Source: Rhodospirillaceae bacterium (lineage in GTDB: Bacteria > Pseudomonadota > Alphaproteobacteria > UBA8366). From it: a stretch of DNA of 64,000 nucleotides. Shown one piece after another: positions 41,805 through 50,079 of this stretch. The stretch lies in contig PAZH01000031.1 of assembly GCA_002716125.1 (NCBI GenBank), forward strand, positions 1 to 64,000, read 5' to 3'. A program made the position numbers and the translations under genes. The notes beneath the pieces are model-generated. The model was not told the origin of the DNA, did no database searches, and saw nothing but the letters and a program-made list of their open reading frames with translations. How positions within the stretch are numbered: the stretch's first letter is position 1; each line of letters begins with the position of its first letter.

Positions 41805-42962
41805 CTACCCCTTCCCCTGCCCCATCGACTTAGGCGCTTTCGCCAACTCGCGAACCGCGTCCATGTCCGGCTCGAAACCGAGGCCGGGTGTCTCCGGGAG
41901 GTCGAGCCAGCCGTCTTTCGGCTCGGGCAGACCTTTGAAGAACGCCTTGCAGCATTCGACCGAGACGTGGTGGTACTCGACCATCCCGCCGTTCATCACA
42001 CCCGCATGCAAATGCATGTTGTGAAAGGGGAAGGCGCCGCCGTTGTCGATCGGCATGTTAAAGGCGTGTGCCATACCGGCCACCTTTTGAATTTGGGTAT
42101 AGCCACCGCCGATCACGACATTCGGCTGCAGGACATCCACAGCGCCCGCGGTGATGAAATCGCGGAACCGATAAGCCAGTGTTTCCGTCTGTCCGGCTGC
42201 TACTGGCACTTTGGTTCGAGTCCTCATCTCGGCCATCTGGCGGACGTTGTTATGGGTGATCGGTTCCTCGAAGAAGGCGATGTCATATTCCTCGATCCAA
42301 TTGGCCAACATGATCGCGTGATACTGGTCGAGGCTGCAATTCGCGTCGACGAAAAGCTCCGCTTCTTCGCCGGCTGCCTCCCGCACATTGCGGACACGGA
42401 TACGGTCTTCCCGGATCGCTTCCAGTAGGGGGCGTCGCTCGTCGTCGCGACGCTTCAGCGCGTTCATGCCAACGGTCATCTTCAAGCGATCGAAGCCGTT
42501 CTCGCGCCAGAGCTTCGCTGCTTCACCGATCTGGTCGCGATCAAAGAAACCGAAGCCGAAGGTCGCATAGAGCGGTACGGTCGGACGCGCCCCGCCGAGC
42601 AAACGCCAAACTGGCTCGCCAAGAACCTTGCCCTTGATATCCCAAAGCGCCACATCGATCGCGGCAATCGCATGACCGCCATAGCCCGTTTGCCCCCGCG
42701 GCGTCAGCTGCCAATAGAGCTTCTCCCAGATGCGTTCGTTCGCCATCGGGTTTTCGCCGATGATCGTGGGGCCGGCCAGATCGTTAACCGCCGACGCCAC
42801 CACGTCCTCGTCCATGATCGCGGTGATCCCGTGGCCGAGGTGACCTTCGTCGGTCTCGACTTCGACCAAGACCACGCTCAATCCGTTGGTTTTGTTGATA
42901 TCCAGAATATCGATTTTGAGTTCGATATAGAGTGGCGTCGCTTCAACCCGCGTGATCTTCAT
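41805..42962 (-). CDS. Mandelate racemase/muconate lactonizing enzyme family protein
   Basis: A 385-residue enolase-superfamily enzyme with an N-terminal capping domain (about 1-125) and a beta-barrel. Barrel residues recognised: Lys161 in RLKMTVGM, metal ligand D206 (LFVDANCSL), the Glu pair in FFEEPITH at 232-233, and E260 in GQTETLA. The end motif with a candidate His, PFHNMHLHAG, lies near residues 312-320. A single divalent metal stabilises an enolate as the enzyme removes a proton next to a carboxylate. It could be a dehydratase, racemase or cycloisomerase. It is divergent from the Rieske dioxygenase genes, with an inverted repeat in between. Confidence 0.94.
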   Translation of the reverse strand: MKITRVEATPLYIELKIDILDINKTNGLSVVLVEVETDEGHLGHGITAIMDEDVVASAVNDLAGPTIIGENPMANERIWEKLYWQLTPRGQTGYGGHAIAAIDVALWDIKGKVLGEPVWRLLGGARPTVPLYATFGFGFFDRDQIGEAAKLWRENGFDRLKMTVGMNALKRRDDERRPLLEAIREDRIRVRNVREAAGEEAELFVDANCSLDQYHAIMLANWIEEYDIAFFEEPITHNNVRQMAEMRTRTKVPVAAGQTETLAYRFRDFITAGAVDVLQPNVVIGGGYTQIQKVAGMAHAFNMPIDNGGAFPFHNMHLHAGVMNGGMVEYHHVSVECCKAFFKGLPEPKDGWLDLPETPGLGFEPDMDAVRELAKAPKSMGQGKG

Positions 42963-43045
42963 GCTCGTTCCCCGTTCTAAACTGCCTCTGCTTATCTAGT
43001 TCTGTCCGGACAAAAGGCGCATCTTTTCTCTACGCCGCCTTGCAT

Positions 43046-43071
43046 TAAATCGTATAAAAGAGAACGATTTA
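43046..43071. promoter_or_regulatory. Inverted repeat TAAATCGT-N10-ACGATTTA, candidate operator
   Basis: Two perfect 8-bp arms separated by 10 bases lie between the divergent enolase-superfamily and Rieske dioxygenase genes, 36 bases before the dioxygenase ATG. Size and symmetry suit a dimeric regulator such as TetR, GntR or IclR. No such regulator is coded nearby. Confidence 0.45.
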
Positions 43072-43107
43072 GCCCATTGACGCCTCCATCCGCGAAGGAA
43101 CGAAGCG

Positions 43108-44460
43108 ATGCGATTTTCCGACCCGTCACAGTACATCATGGACGATCCCGAGAAGGGTGTCTTCCGCGTTCACCGCGACGTTTATACCGACCCCGATCTC
43201 TTCGAGATGGAATTGAAGAACATCTTCGAAGGAACTTGGGTCTATCTCTGCCATGAATCGCAGGTTCGCAACCCGTTCGATTTTTATTGTACGAAGATCG
43301 GCCGACGCTCGGTCATCGTCTCCCGCGACGAGCATGGCGAGTTGCACGCATTCTTCAACACCTGCCGGCATCGCGGCGCCACTTTATGCCAGACGGAAAT
43401 GGGCAACACGAAATACCACGTCTGCAATTATCACGGCTGGGCGTACGATGCGTCGGGCAAGAACATTGATATTAAAGACAAGGCACAAGGTTGCTATACG
43501 GAGGCCTTCGACGAGCAGGACCACAACCTGATCCCGTTGCCGTGTTTCGACAGCTATCAAGGGCTGATCTTTGCGAGCTTGAACCCGGATGTGCCAAGTC
43601 TGGACGATCATCTCGGCGAAGCGAAAATCCTGCTCGACCTCGTCGCCGAACAAAGTCCCGACGGCATGGAAGTCGTGCCTGGGCGGTCGGACTACACTTA
43701 TAACGCAAACTGGAAGATGCAGATGGACAACGGGATGGACCCGTACCACCTGACCTCCACGCACACGACCTTCATGAAAGTCGTGCAACGTCGCCAGGAC
43801 GGCGAGAGCGACAATGAGCAGGTGACGTCGCCCGATTTCCGCGACCGGTTCACAATGGATGCCGGCATGTACACCTTCAAGAACGGTCACAGCATGATCT
43901 GGAATGATCATCCGAAGCCGGAGACAATGCCGTTCTGGGGCATGATCGAGGATGTGCGAAAGCAGGTGGGTGACGAGAAAGCGAAGTGGATGGCGCGCTC
44001 GCGCAACATCACGATTTTCCCGAACCTACAATTCAACGATTCGACGTCTCTGGTCCTGCGGACTTACATCCCGCACGCACCGAACCTGACAGAGATGAAG
44101 GTCTACAGTTTCGCGCCGGTCAACGAGCCGGACGAACTGCGCACGATCCGTGTGCGCCAGCACGAGGACTTCTTCAATTCGAGCGGCATGGCCACGCCCG
44201 ACGACACGATCTGCTATTCCGACTGCCAGGAAGGATACCTCTCCTACCCGGCAGACTACCTGCAGAGCTTCGAGCGCGGCATGGCGAACCTTATCGAAGG
44301 CCCCGACGAAGAGGCGAAACGTCTCGGCTTCAAACCCGCGACCAGCCTTTTCGGCAACTTCATGGATCAGGGGGAAACCTCTTACCATGGTCCTTATCGC
44401 GAATGGGCCCGGTTGATGCGCGCCGGGCATAACGCCGACCAACCGCTCGCTGCGGAATAA
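43108..44460 (+). CDS. Aromatic ring-hydroxylating dioxygenase, alpha subunit (Rieske)
   Basis: A 450-residue oxygenase subunit. The Rieske [2Fe-2S] ligands are C86 and H88 (NTCRHRGA) and C106 and H109 (VCNYHGWAYD). The mononuclear iron ligands are H214 and H219 in DPYHLTSTHTTF, with an Asp expected in the C-terminal half. D211 in this segment would bridge electron flow between subunits, as in naphthalene dioxygenase. The beta subunit follows in 11 bases. The reaction is insertion of both oxygen atoms into an aromatic or related ring, giving a cis-dihydrodiol. No ferredoxin or reductase gene lies in the window, so electrons must come from elsewhere. Confidence 0.95.
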   Translation: MRFSDPSQYIMDDPEKGVFRVHRDVYTDPDLFEMELKNIFEGTWVYLCHESQVRNPFDFYCTKIGRRSVIVSRDEHGELHAFFNTCRHRGATLCQTEMGNTKYHVCNYHGWAYDASGKNIDIKDKAQGCYTEAFDEQDHNLIPLPCFDSYQGLIFASLNPDVPSLDDHLGEAKILLDLVAEQSPDGMEVVPGRSDYTYNANWKMQMDNGMDPYHLTSTHTTFMKVVQRRQDGESDNEQVTSPDFRDRFTMDAGMYTFKNGHSMIWNDHPKPETMPFWGMIEDVRKQVGDEKAKWMARSRNITIFPNLQFNDSTSLVLRTYIPHAPNLTEMKVYSFAPVNEPDELRTIRVRQHEDFFNSSGMATPDDTICYSDCQEGYLSYPADYLQSFERGMANLIEGPDEEAKRLGFKPATSLFGNFMDQGETSYHGPYREWARLMRAGHNADQPLAAE

Positions 44461-44471
44461 GGATCAGCATC

Positions 44472-44975
44472 ATGTCCGAGAGAGACCTGCTCGCAGAAGG
44501 CGTGGACCTCTTGTCGCGCGAAGCGCTCTACATCGATATGCGGCGGTGGGAGGAATGGATCGACCTCTATCACGAGGACGCAATCTTCTGGGCCCCCGCC
44601 TGGCGCAACGACGAAGAGCTCACGGAAGACATCCATCGGGAAATCTCGCTGTTCTATTTCGAGAGCCGGGCGGGAATCGAAGATCGCGTTTGGCGCATCA
44701 AGACCAAACAGGCGCCCGCACTCTACCCGCTCGCGCGGACGACCCATGTCATCACCAATTCGGTGTTAGAGACGCCGCCGAGCGAGAACAAGATGACGCT
44801 GCATTCAGCCTGGACCTGCCACACCTATTCGCTGCGCGACCGCTCACAGCATGCTTTTTTCGGTCGCTACGAACATGACCTCGAGAGGTTCGACAGCAAG
44901 TGGAAGATCACCCGCAAGAAAGTGATCCTCATGAACGACTATATTCCAGCCGTCATCGACGTTTTCTGCGTTTAA
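44472..44975 (+). CDS. Aromatic ring-hydroxylating dioxygenase, beta subunit
   Basis: A 167-residue NTF2-fold structural subunit of the Rieske dioxygenase. The typical start is LLSREALYIDMRRWEEWIDLYHEDAIFWAPAW, with a HYRFTARRG-like middle replaced by AGIEDRVWRIKTKQAPALYP, and the end KKVILMNDYIPAVIDVFCV. It caps the alpha subunit in an alpha3beta3 hexamer. It lies between the alpha gene (11 bases upstream) and the FNT channel gene (12 bases downstream), so the three probably share one transcript. Confidence 0.94.
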   Translation: MSERDLLAEGVDLLSREALYIDMRRWEEWIDLYHEDAIFWAPAWRNDEELTEDIHREISLFYFESRAGIEDRVWRIKTKQAPALYPLARTTHVITNSVLETPPSENKMTLHSAWTCHTYSLRDRSQHAFFGRYEHDLERFDSKWKITRKKVILMNDYIPAVIDVFCV

Positions 44976-44987
44976 CGCCATGCCACG

Positions 44988-45776
44988 ATGGGCGCCCCTG
45001 ACAACATCGATGCTTACGCGCCGCGCGAGATCGCAAAGCGTGTTGAAGCCGCTGGCATCGCCAAAGCCAATCTGCCGACACTCCAAACTCTAATGCTCGG
45101 ACTTCTCGCCGGTGCGTTCATCGCATTTGGCGCGATACTCTATACCGTCGTCGTCACCAACAGCGGGTTGGGGTTTGGCCCGGAACGGTTGCTCGGCGGT
45201 GTCGCCTTTTCGCTCGGCTTGATCTTGGTACTGGTCGGCGGCGCCGAGTTATTCACGGGGAACAATCTGATCGTCTTCGCTTGGGTTGATAAGAAAATTC
45301 CACTCAAAGCACTCCTGCGGAACTGGGGCCTCGTTTATGTCGGGAACCTGCTGGGTGCGCTGGCCACTGCGGTTGCGATACACCTGTCGGGCATCACCGC
45401 TATGGCCGACGGCGCGGTTCAAGAGACCTTGCTTCGAATCGCCGACGGGAAGCTTAGCTTGTCCGTCGACAAAGCCTTCATCCGCGCCATTCTGTGCAAC
45501 GTGCTTGTCTGTCTCGCGGTATGGCTCAATTTCTCAGCGCGTTCGGTTGCCGGAAAGGTCCTGGTCATCGTCTTTCCCATTGCCGGCTTCGTCGCCCTCG
45601 GCTTCGAGCACTCGATCGCGAATATGTTCTTCCTGCCGGCGGGCTGGTTGGCGGGATCGGATCTGGCGGACGTCTCAGGCGTCGTTCTGAATATCTTTGT
45701 CGTGACGCTCGGCAATATTATTGGCGGCGGCGCCTTAGTTGCTTGGGTTTACTGGATCGTCTACGGCCGCAACTAG
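44988..45776 (+). CDS. Formate/nitrite transporter (FNT) family channel
   Basis: A 262-residue inner-membrane protein with six hydrophobic segments. The FNT signatures are GGAELFTGNNLIVF after the second segment and GFEHSIANMFFLPAGW, which contains the central pore histidine. FNT pentamers pass formate, nitrite, hydrosulfide, lactate or acetate as the weak acid. The gene starts 12 bases after the dioxygenase beta subunit, which is an unusual context. It could export a small anion released by the oxygenase reaction, such as nitrite from a nitroaromatic substrate, but the sequence does not show this. Confidence 0.94.
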   Translation: MGAPDNIDAYAPREIAKRVEAAGIAKANLPTLQTLMLGLLAGAFIAFGAILYTVVVTNSGLGFGPERLLGGVAFSLGLILVLVGGAELFTGNNLIVFAWVDKKIPLKALLRNWGLVYVGNLLGALATAVAIHLSGITAMADGAVQETLLRIADGKLSLSVDKAFIRAILCNVLVCLAVWLNFSARSVAGKVLVIVFPIAGFVALGFEHSIANMFFLPAGWLAGSDLADVSGVVLNIFVVTLGNIIGGGALVAWVYWIVYGRN

Positions 45777-45930
45777 CCATACGCCAGCTCGAACCGATTG
45801 TTCCTGGCGAGCGTATGCACCACACCCATTCAAGAAGACGTCTCGTTGGGACACGTCGTATACATGATTTGACGGAGAAAAGATTTGTTCTTCGGGTTTT
45901 GGAAATGCCCGTAATTCGCCTCACGGAAGA

Positions 45931-47151
45931 TCATAAACCGGCAAGACTCACCGCTTCGTAAATCAGTGCGCTGGCACTCGTCACGACGCCCAGGCATGGA
46001 ATAGCGATTGGCAATCTAAACCCGTTATAATCAGCGTCCGTCCGCCGTTTGACGCAAATCAGCGCAATATTGACCAAGGTGAAAATTGTGAGTGCAATGA
46101 CGGAGGTGGCCTCGGCAAGTTGTTCGATTGGAAAACCGCCAGCAAGAATGACAACCAGAATCGTAACCATCGCCGTCGCGACGATAGGTGTCCGTGTCTT
46201 TTGATTTATACGGCCAATTCCAGCTGGAATCGCGCCTTGAGCGCTCAAACCATACAGCACGCGCGACGCCATTATGATCTGAATAAGAGCGCCATTCGTC
46301 GTCGCGAAAATGGCAATTATCGTAATCGTTAGGGAAGACCCGCCGTACTTGCCGAACAAATAGGCGAGCGGCGCATTGCTCTCGGCGAGTTCCCGGGTAT
46401 CGACTGCAAGCACAGCGATTCCGGAAATCAACAGATATATAACCAGCGTAATAGCGAGTGTGACGATAATCGCACGTGGCAGAATACTGCGTACATCCTT
46501 CACTTCTTCGGCGACATTGACCATGTCCTCAAAGCCGATGAAGGCATAGAACGCGAGGACGATCCCTGCAAAGACGCCGTTCCAGGCCCAGCCGTCGGCG
46601 GACAACTGAACGTCGGCCACACGATCGCTAATGTCCGGCATACCGCTGCCCACCACAACGATAATCATGGCCAATCCGGCAATTTCTATAAGTGTGAAGA
46701 CACATGCCAATCCGACGGATTCCATGACGCCCCACGCCGCCGCAAGACCGAGAAAGGCGACCAAAACGATCGCGACACCCGACAAATGCCAATCCAGAAA
46801 TTCCAAGATATATCCTGCGGCCCCAACGGCGATCGCGGCCGCTGAAAAAGTCCCAGCCATGATCACCAGTAAACCGACGATCAGCGCTAAGACGTTCGAG
46901 TTGAGCCCCTCCCGAACGTAAACCGCTTCACCGGCACTTTTCGGAAAACGCGCGGATAATTCGGCAAACGATAGTGCGGTAAATCCGGCGATCACGCCCG
47001 CACCGGTAAAGGAGACCGGGGCGAGCACGCCCGCCGCGCCAGCCACCTTCCCAATCAAGACATATATTCCCGCACCGATTGTCGTTTCCAGTCCATAAAG
47101 GACGAGAAGAGGGAATGAGAGGCTTCGCTTTAGTCCGCCTTGCGACTCCAT
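45931..47151 (-). CDS. APC superfamily amino-acid/polyamine permease
   Basis: A 406-residue permease from the ATG at 47151 (a GTG at 47157 would add two residues). About twelve hydrophobic helices are visible. The conserved first helix is LYGLETTIGAGIYVLIGKVAGAAG, carrying the GAGIY substrate-contact motif of the family. AFYAFIGFEDMVNVAEEVKD is the classic helix-6 segment with a Phe/Glu pair. It lacks the long C-terminal tail of eukaryotic transporters. It likely imports an amino acid or amine with protons. It is not obviously tied to the neighbours. Confidence 0.94.
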   Translation of the reverse strand: MESQGGLKRSLSFPLLVLYGLETTIGAGIYVLIGKVAGAAGVLAPVSFTGAGVIAGFTALSFAELSARFPKSAGEAVYVREGLNSNVLALIVGLLVIMAGTFSAAAIAVGAAGYILEFLDWHLSGVAIVLVAFLGLAAAWGVMESVGLACVFTLIEIAGLAMIIVVVGSGMPDISDRVADVQLSADGWAWNGVFAGIVLAFYAFIGFEDMVNVAEEVKDVRSILPRAIIVTLAITLVIYLLISGIAVLAVDTRELAESNAPLAYLFGKYGGSSLTITIIAIFATTNGALIQIIMASRVLYGLSAQGAIPAGIGRINQKTRTPIVATAMVTILVVILAGGFPIEQLAEATSVIALTIFTLVNIALICVKRRTDADYNGFRLPIAIPCLGVVTSASALIYEAVSLAGL

Positions 47152-47255
47152 ACTCACGCATCAATGTCTGTAATCTGCATAACGGTCGACAAATACCGCT
47201 TATCTTTGCCGATGTAATTGATACGGCTCAATCGGTGCTGAAACGCGACCGTCCG

Positions 47256-48197
47256 TCAACGCGTGGAGCTTTCCATAAACTTTTGGGCGTTTATCCGATC
47301 TGCATTCAGCGCATCGATTTCCGCCCAAAGATCGGCCAAAGTCGGCTCCCCTTCAGCGGTCGGCGTCGCGTCTTTCATCAGGCCATAGACATCGTCCATC
47401 GTGATGCCGTCGACCTCGCGCTTTCCGAGCAACCACTCCGCAGTCACCAAGGCGTCATCGCTGAGGTTGGAAAGATCGATCAAATGAAAGCTCGTTTGAT
47501 AGAACCGATCCGACATTTCCGGGTTGAGGCGATATGCAGCGTATTGCCAAAGAAACGAATTAACGTAATCCGGCTTGTCGCCCCACCAGCGATAGATGAA
47601 GGCCCGAATCCACATTGCGCGCTGCCGTGTCTGTTCGCCGCGCAACGCCTGCGCCGCCCAGCGTAAAACGGTTTCGAAATCGCGCGGCCGGTCTTCTTCG
47701 GTTAGATGCAGCTGCGCCACGGCGAGTTGGGCCAGAGGGTTCCGGCGAAAGGCGCGCTCCGTGTAAAACTGCAGTTCGGCCTCCGCATCGGGCCGGCTGC
47801 CCTCTACCCACGTATAGAGCCCTACACCTGCCTCCTGGGACCCGTGCCCGAAAACGGACAAACGAATTTCTCCGAAACGCGCAAGCGCAAGGGCAATGTT
47901 GTAGGCTTCTTCGAGATAGGGGAGCCAGTTATCGACCTTCTCCGCATACTTCGCGCGATCGAATTGTTTCTGAGCGACCCGCCGGCAGAGGTTGTTCCAG
48001 GCCTCTTCGGTCATCGCCGCCTGCAGCGACGACTGAAGCCCATGATCCGCCTCCCAGAGCCCTTCCTTCACATGCCGCGAGAGATGACGCCCGAGATGGC
48101 GGAACTGAGACGGCGGGATCATCCGCAGCGAATCTGCGATCGCCCGCTCGCGTCCCCGCGTCGGTCGATTGCGTTGATGTAAGTCGCTATCCGGCAT
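47256..48197 (-). CDS. Hypothetical helical-repeat protein
   Basis: A 313-residue protein from the ATG at 48197, which is supported by AGAGAGG four bases upstream within an 18-bp palindrome. The body is almost all helical with aromatic- and alanine-rich segments such as VDNWLPYLEEAYNIALALARFGE, RRNPLAQLAVAQLHLTE and RAMWIRAFIYRWWGDK. These look like TPR/Sel1-like paired helices, which is an inference. No signal peptide or membrane helix. Function unknown. It is divergent from nothing: both neighbours are on the same minus strand, 50 to 100 bases away. Confidence 0.75.
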   Translation of the reverse strand: MPDSDLHQRNRPTRGRERAIADSLRMIPPSQFRHLGRHLSRHVKEGLWEADHGLQSSLQAAMTEEAWNNLCRRVAQKQFDRAKYAEKVDNWLPYLEEAYNIALALARFGEIRLSVFGHGSQEAGVGLYTWVEGSRPDAEAELQFYTERAFRRNPLAQLAVAQLHLTEEDRPRDFETVLRWAAQALRGEQTRQRAMWIRAFIYRWWGDKPDYVNSFLWQYAAYRLNPEMSDRFYQTSFHLIDLSNLSDDALVTAEWLLGKREVDGITMDDVYGLMKDATPTAEGEPTLADLWAEIDALNADRINAQKFMESSTR

Positions 48198-48200
48198 GTC

Positions 48201-48218
48201 GCCTCTCTTAAGAGAGGC
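48201..48218. promoter_or_regulatory. 18-bp perfect palindrome over the ribosome-binding site of the 47256-48197 gene
   Basis: GCCTCTCTTAAGAGAGGC is its own reverse complement. The AGAGAGG half serves as the Shine-Dalgarno of the gene that starts at 48197. It could be an operator, or an mRNA hairpin that hides the ribosome-binding site. Confidence 0.5.
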
Positions 48219-48268
48219 CAATCATACACTGCGCAGATTTCCCGTGACAGTCACCTATGTCGGAGACT

Positions 48269-49138
48269 TTAGAACGGCTTATCGCCCTGCAAGGTGACCC
48301 GCTGCATGATCCGTCGCGCCTCAGGGAAATCGTTCACCGCATAATGCATGGTACAGCGATTGTCCCACATTGCGACGGAGTTGTTCCGCCATTTGAAGCG
48401 GCAAGTGTAGTCAGGCTGGATCGCATGTTTGGCGAGCTGGTCCAAGATTATTCTCGATTCCGGTTTCGTCATACCATCGATCCGGCTGAAATGCGTCGTA
48501 CTCAGGTAGAGAGCCTTGCGTCCGGTTTCCGGGTGGGTGCGAACCAACGGATGAATCACCTCTTTCTCCGTTGGCGCTTGCTCGACAGTCATGTCCTTGG
48601 CAATGCCGGTCTTAAAACGCTGCGCATCCTTGCCGTAGGTATTGGCATTCGTGAAGACGACCTGCAGTTCGTCGACCATCCGCTTCATGCCCTCGGACAA
48701 CCCGTCATAAGCCGCATAAAGATTCGCAAACATTGTGTCACCGCCCGCCTTCGGCACCTCTAGGCCGTAGAGAATTGTGCCAAGCGCCGGCTGTTCCTCA
48801 TAGGCAAGATCCGTATGCCAGGCATTGCCGAAATGATGCGCGTCCGTCGGCTCCTTCACGATGCGGAAGACGTCCGGATAATCGTCCATCCCTTTCACGT
48901 AGCTGTGCCGGTTGAGCGGCCCAAAAAGGCGGCCGAACGCCATCTGCGTCTCGGGCGTCAGTTCCTGGTCGCGAAAAAAAATCACATTGTGCGCGAGGAA
49001 GGCTTTGTGGATTTCAGCATAGGTCTCTTGATCGACATTCGTCAGATCGACACCGGAAATTTCCGCCCCCAGCGCCCCCGCCAACGGCTCCACGGAGATC
49101 CGGCTGTATTCGTCCACTGTTTGCATTGCCGCTAGCAT
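48269..49138 (-). CDS. TauD/TfdA family Fe(II)/2-oxoglutarate dioxygenase
   Basis: A 289-residue oxygenase from the ATG at 49138, with GAGG six bases upstream. The iron ligands are in AWHTDLAYEEQP (H-T-D) and the distal His in CTMHYAVND, followed by the basic 2-oxoglutarate-binding end EARRIMQRVTLQG. ISVEPLAGALGAEISGVDL is the family start. Compared with the enzyme at 17226 it is more like the alkylsulfatase/TauD branch (IFFRDQELTPE). The substrate may be a sulfonate, sulfate ester or aryloxy acid. It heads a minus-strand region and is separated by 63 bases from the LLM operon that ends at 49201. Confidence 0.94.
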   Translation of the reverse strand: MLAAMQTVDEYSRISVEPLAGALGAEISGVDLTNVDQETYAEIHKAFLAHNVIFFRDQELTPETQMAFGRLFGPLNRHSYVKGMDDYPDVFRIVKEPTDAHHFGNAWHTDLAYEEQPALGTILYGLEVPKAGGDTMFANLYAAYDGLSEGMKRMVDELQVVFTNANTYGKDAQRFKTGIAKDMTVEQAPTEKEVIHPLVRTHPETGRKALYLSTTHFSRIDGMTKPESRIILDQLAKHAIQPDYTCRFKWRNNSVAMWDNRCTMHYAVNDFPEARRIMQRVTLQGDKPF

Positions 49139-49200
49139 CGCAACCTCACTGTTTCTCAATCGCGGGCATGGTTCAAATTATACCTTCGATGGATCGAAGC

Positions 49201-50073
49201 CTACAAATCCGCATATCGTTCGATTGTTTCGCGCCACTTGAGGACATCCTCGGGCCCGTCGATTCCACGATCCTTCACGCCGGCGAGGCCGACGACCGGC
49301 ACCATCATCCGTGTCACACCTTGCGCCGCCAAGGGCGCCATCTCGTCCGGGTCCTCCGGCATGTTGGTCACGATTTCAATGCTCGCGGGATCGCGCCCCG
49401 CGTCCTCCGCCGTCCGGCGGACAAGATCGCCCAGTTCATGCACGAATTCGCGTGCCGGAAAGAATCCATCGCCGAGGCGTCCAGCCCGCTTCGCAGCCGC
49501 CTTCGAGTGACCGCCGATAATGATAGGCACAGTACCGTTCGCAGGGCGCGAGCGGCAATGCACGCCTTCGAATGAGACGAACTCCCCGTGATAGGTCGGC
49601 AACTCGGCCGTCCAAAGTTCCCGCATCGCTTCGATATATTCGTCGGTGCGTTTGCCGCGCCGTTCGAAGGGCACTCCGAGCGCCCTGAACTCTTCCGGCA
49701 TCCAGCCGACACCGACGCCCAGCAAAACCCGTCCGCCCGACATCTGATCTAAGGTTGCAATCTGCTTGGCGGTCGTCACGAGCTGCCGTTGCGGCAATAC
49801 GAGGACACCCGTACCTAGTTTCAATGTCTTTGTCGCGGCCGCAACGTATGTCATCCATACGATCGCATCAGGGCGCGCGTTACTGGGCGAGCCCGAGCTC
49901 ATCCGCCCGTCTTCCGAGTAGGGATAATTCGGCGCGTAATCATCCGGCACGACCACATGATCGATGGTCCAGATGGACTCGAAACCCGTCTCTTCCGCCG
50001 CCTGCGCCAACTCAACGGCCTTCGCCGGCTCGACGTATTGGTTCGTATTGCAGTACCGGAGCCCGAATTTCAT
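49201..50073 (-). CDS. LLM class F420-dependent oxidoreductase
   Basis: A 290-residue luciferase-like TIM barrel of the F420-dependent group. The start MKFGLRYCNTNQYVEPAKAVELAQAAEETGFESIWTIDHV, GTGVLVLPQRQLVTTAKQIATLDQMSGGRVLLGVGVGW and the PIIIGGHSKAAAKRAGRLGDGFFP segment are family marks. Deazaflavin F420 carries hydride in such enzymes. It is a close paralogue of the next gene upstream (50080-50952); the first 40 and the central 40 residues can be aligned without gaps. Six bases separate the genes. A cofE-cofD-cofC set lies in the same window. Substrate unknown. Confidence 0.93.
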   Translation of the reverse strand: MKFGLRYCNTNQYVEPAKAVELAQAAEETGFESIWTIDHVVVPDDYAPNYPYSEDGRMSSGSPSNARPDAIVWMTYVAAATKTLKLGTGVLVLPQRQLVTTAKQIATLDQMSGGRVLLGVGVGWMPEEFRALGVPFERRGKRTDEYIEAMRELWTAELPTYHGEFVSFEGVHCRSRPANGTVPIIIGGHSKAAAKRAGRLGDGFFPAREFVHELGDLVRRTAEDAGRDPASIEIVTNMPEDPDEMAPLAAQGVTRMMVPVVGLAGVKDRGIDGPEDVLKWRETIERYADL

Positions 50074-50079
50074 CGCCGG

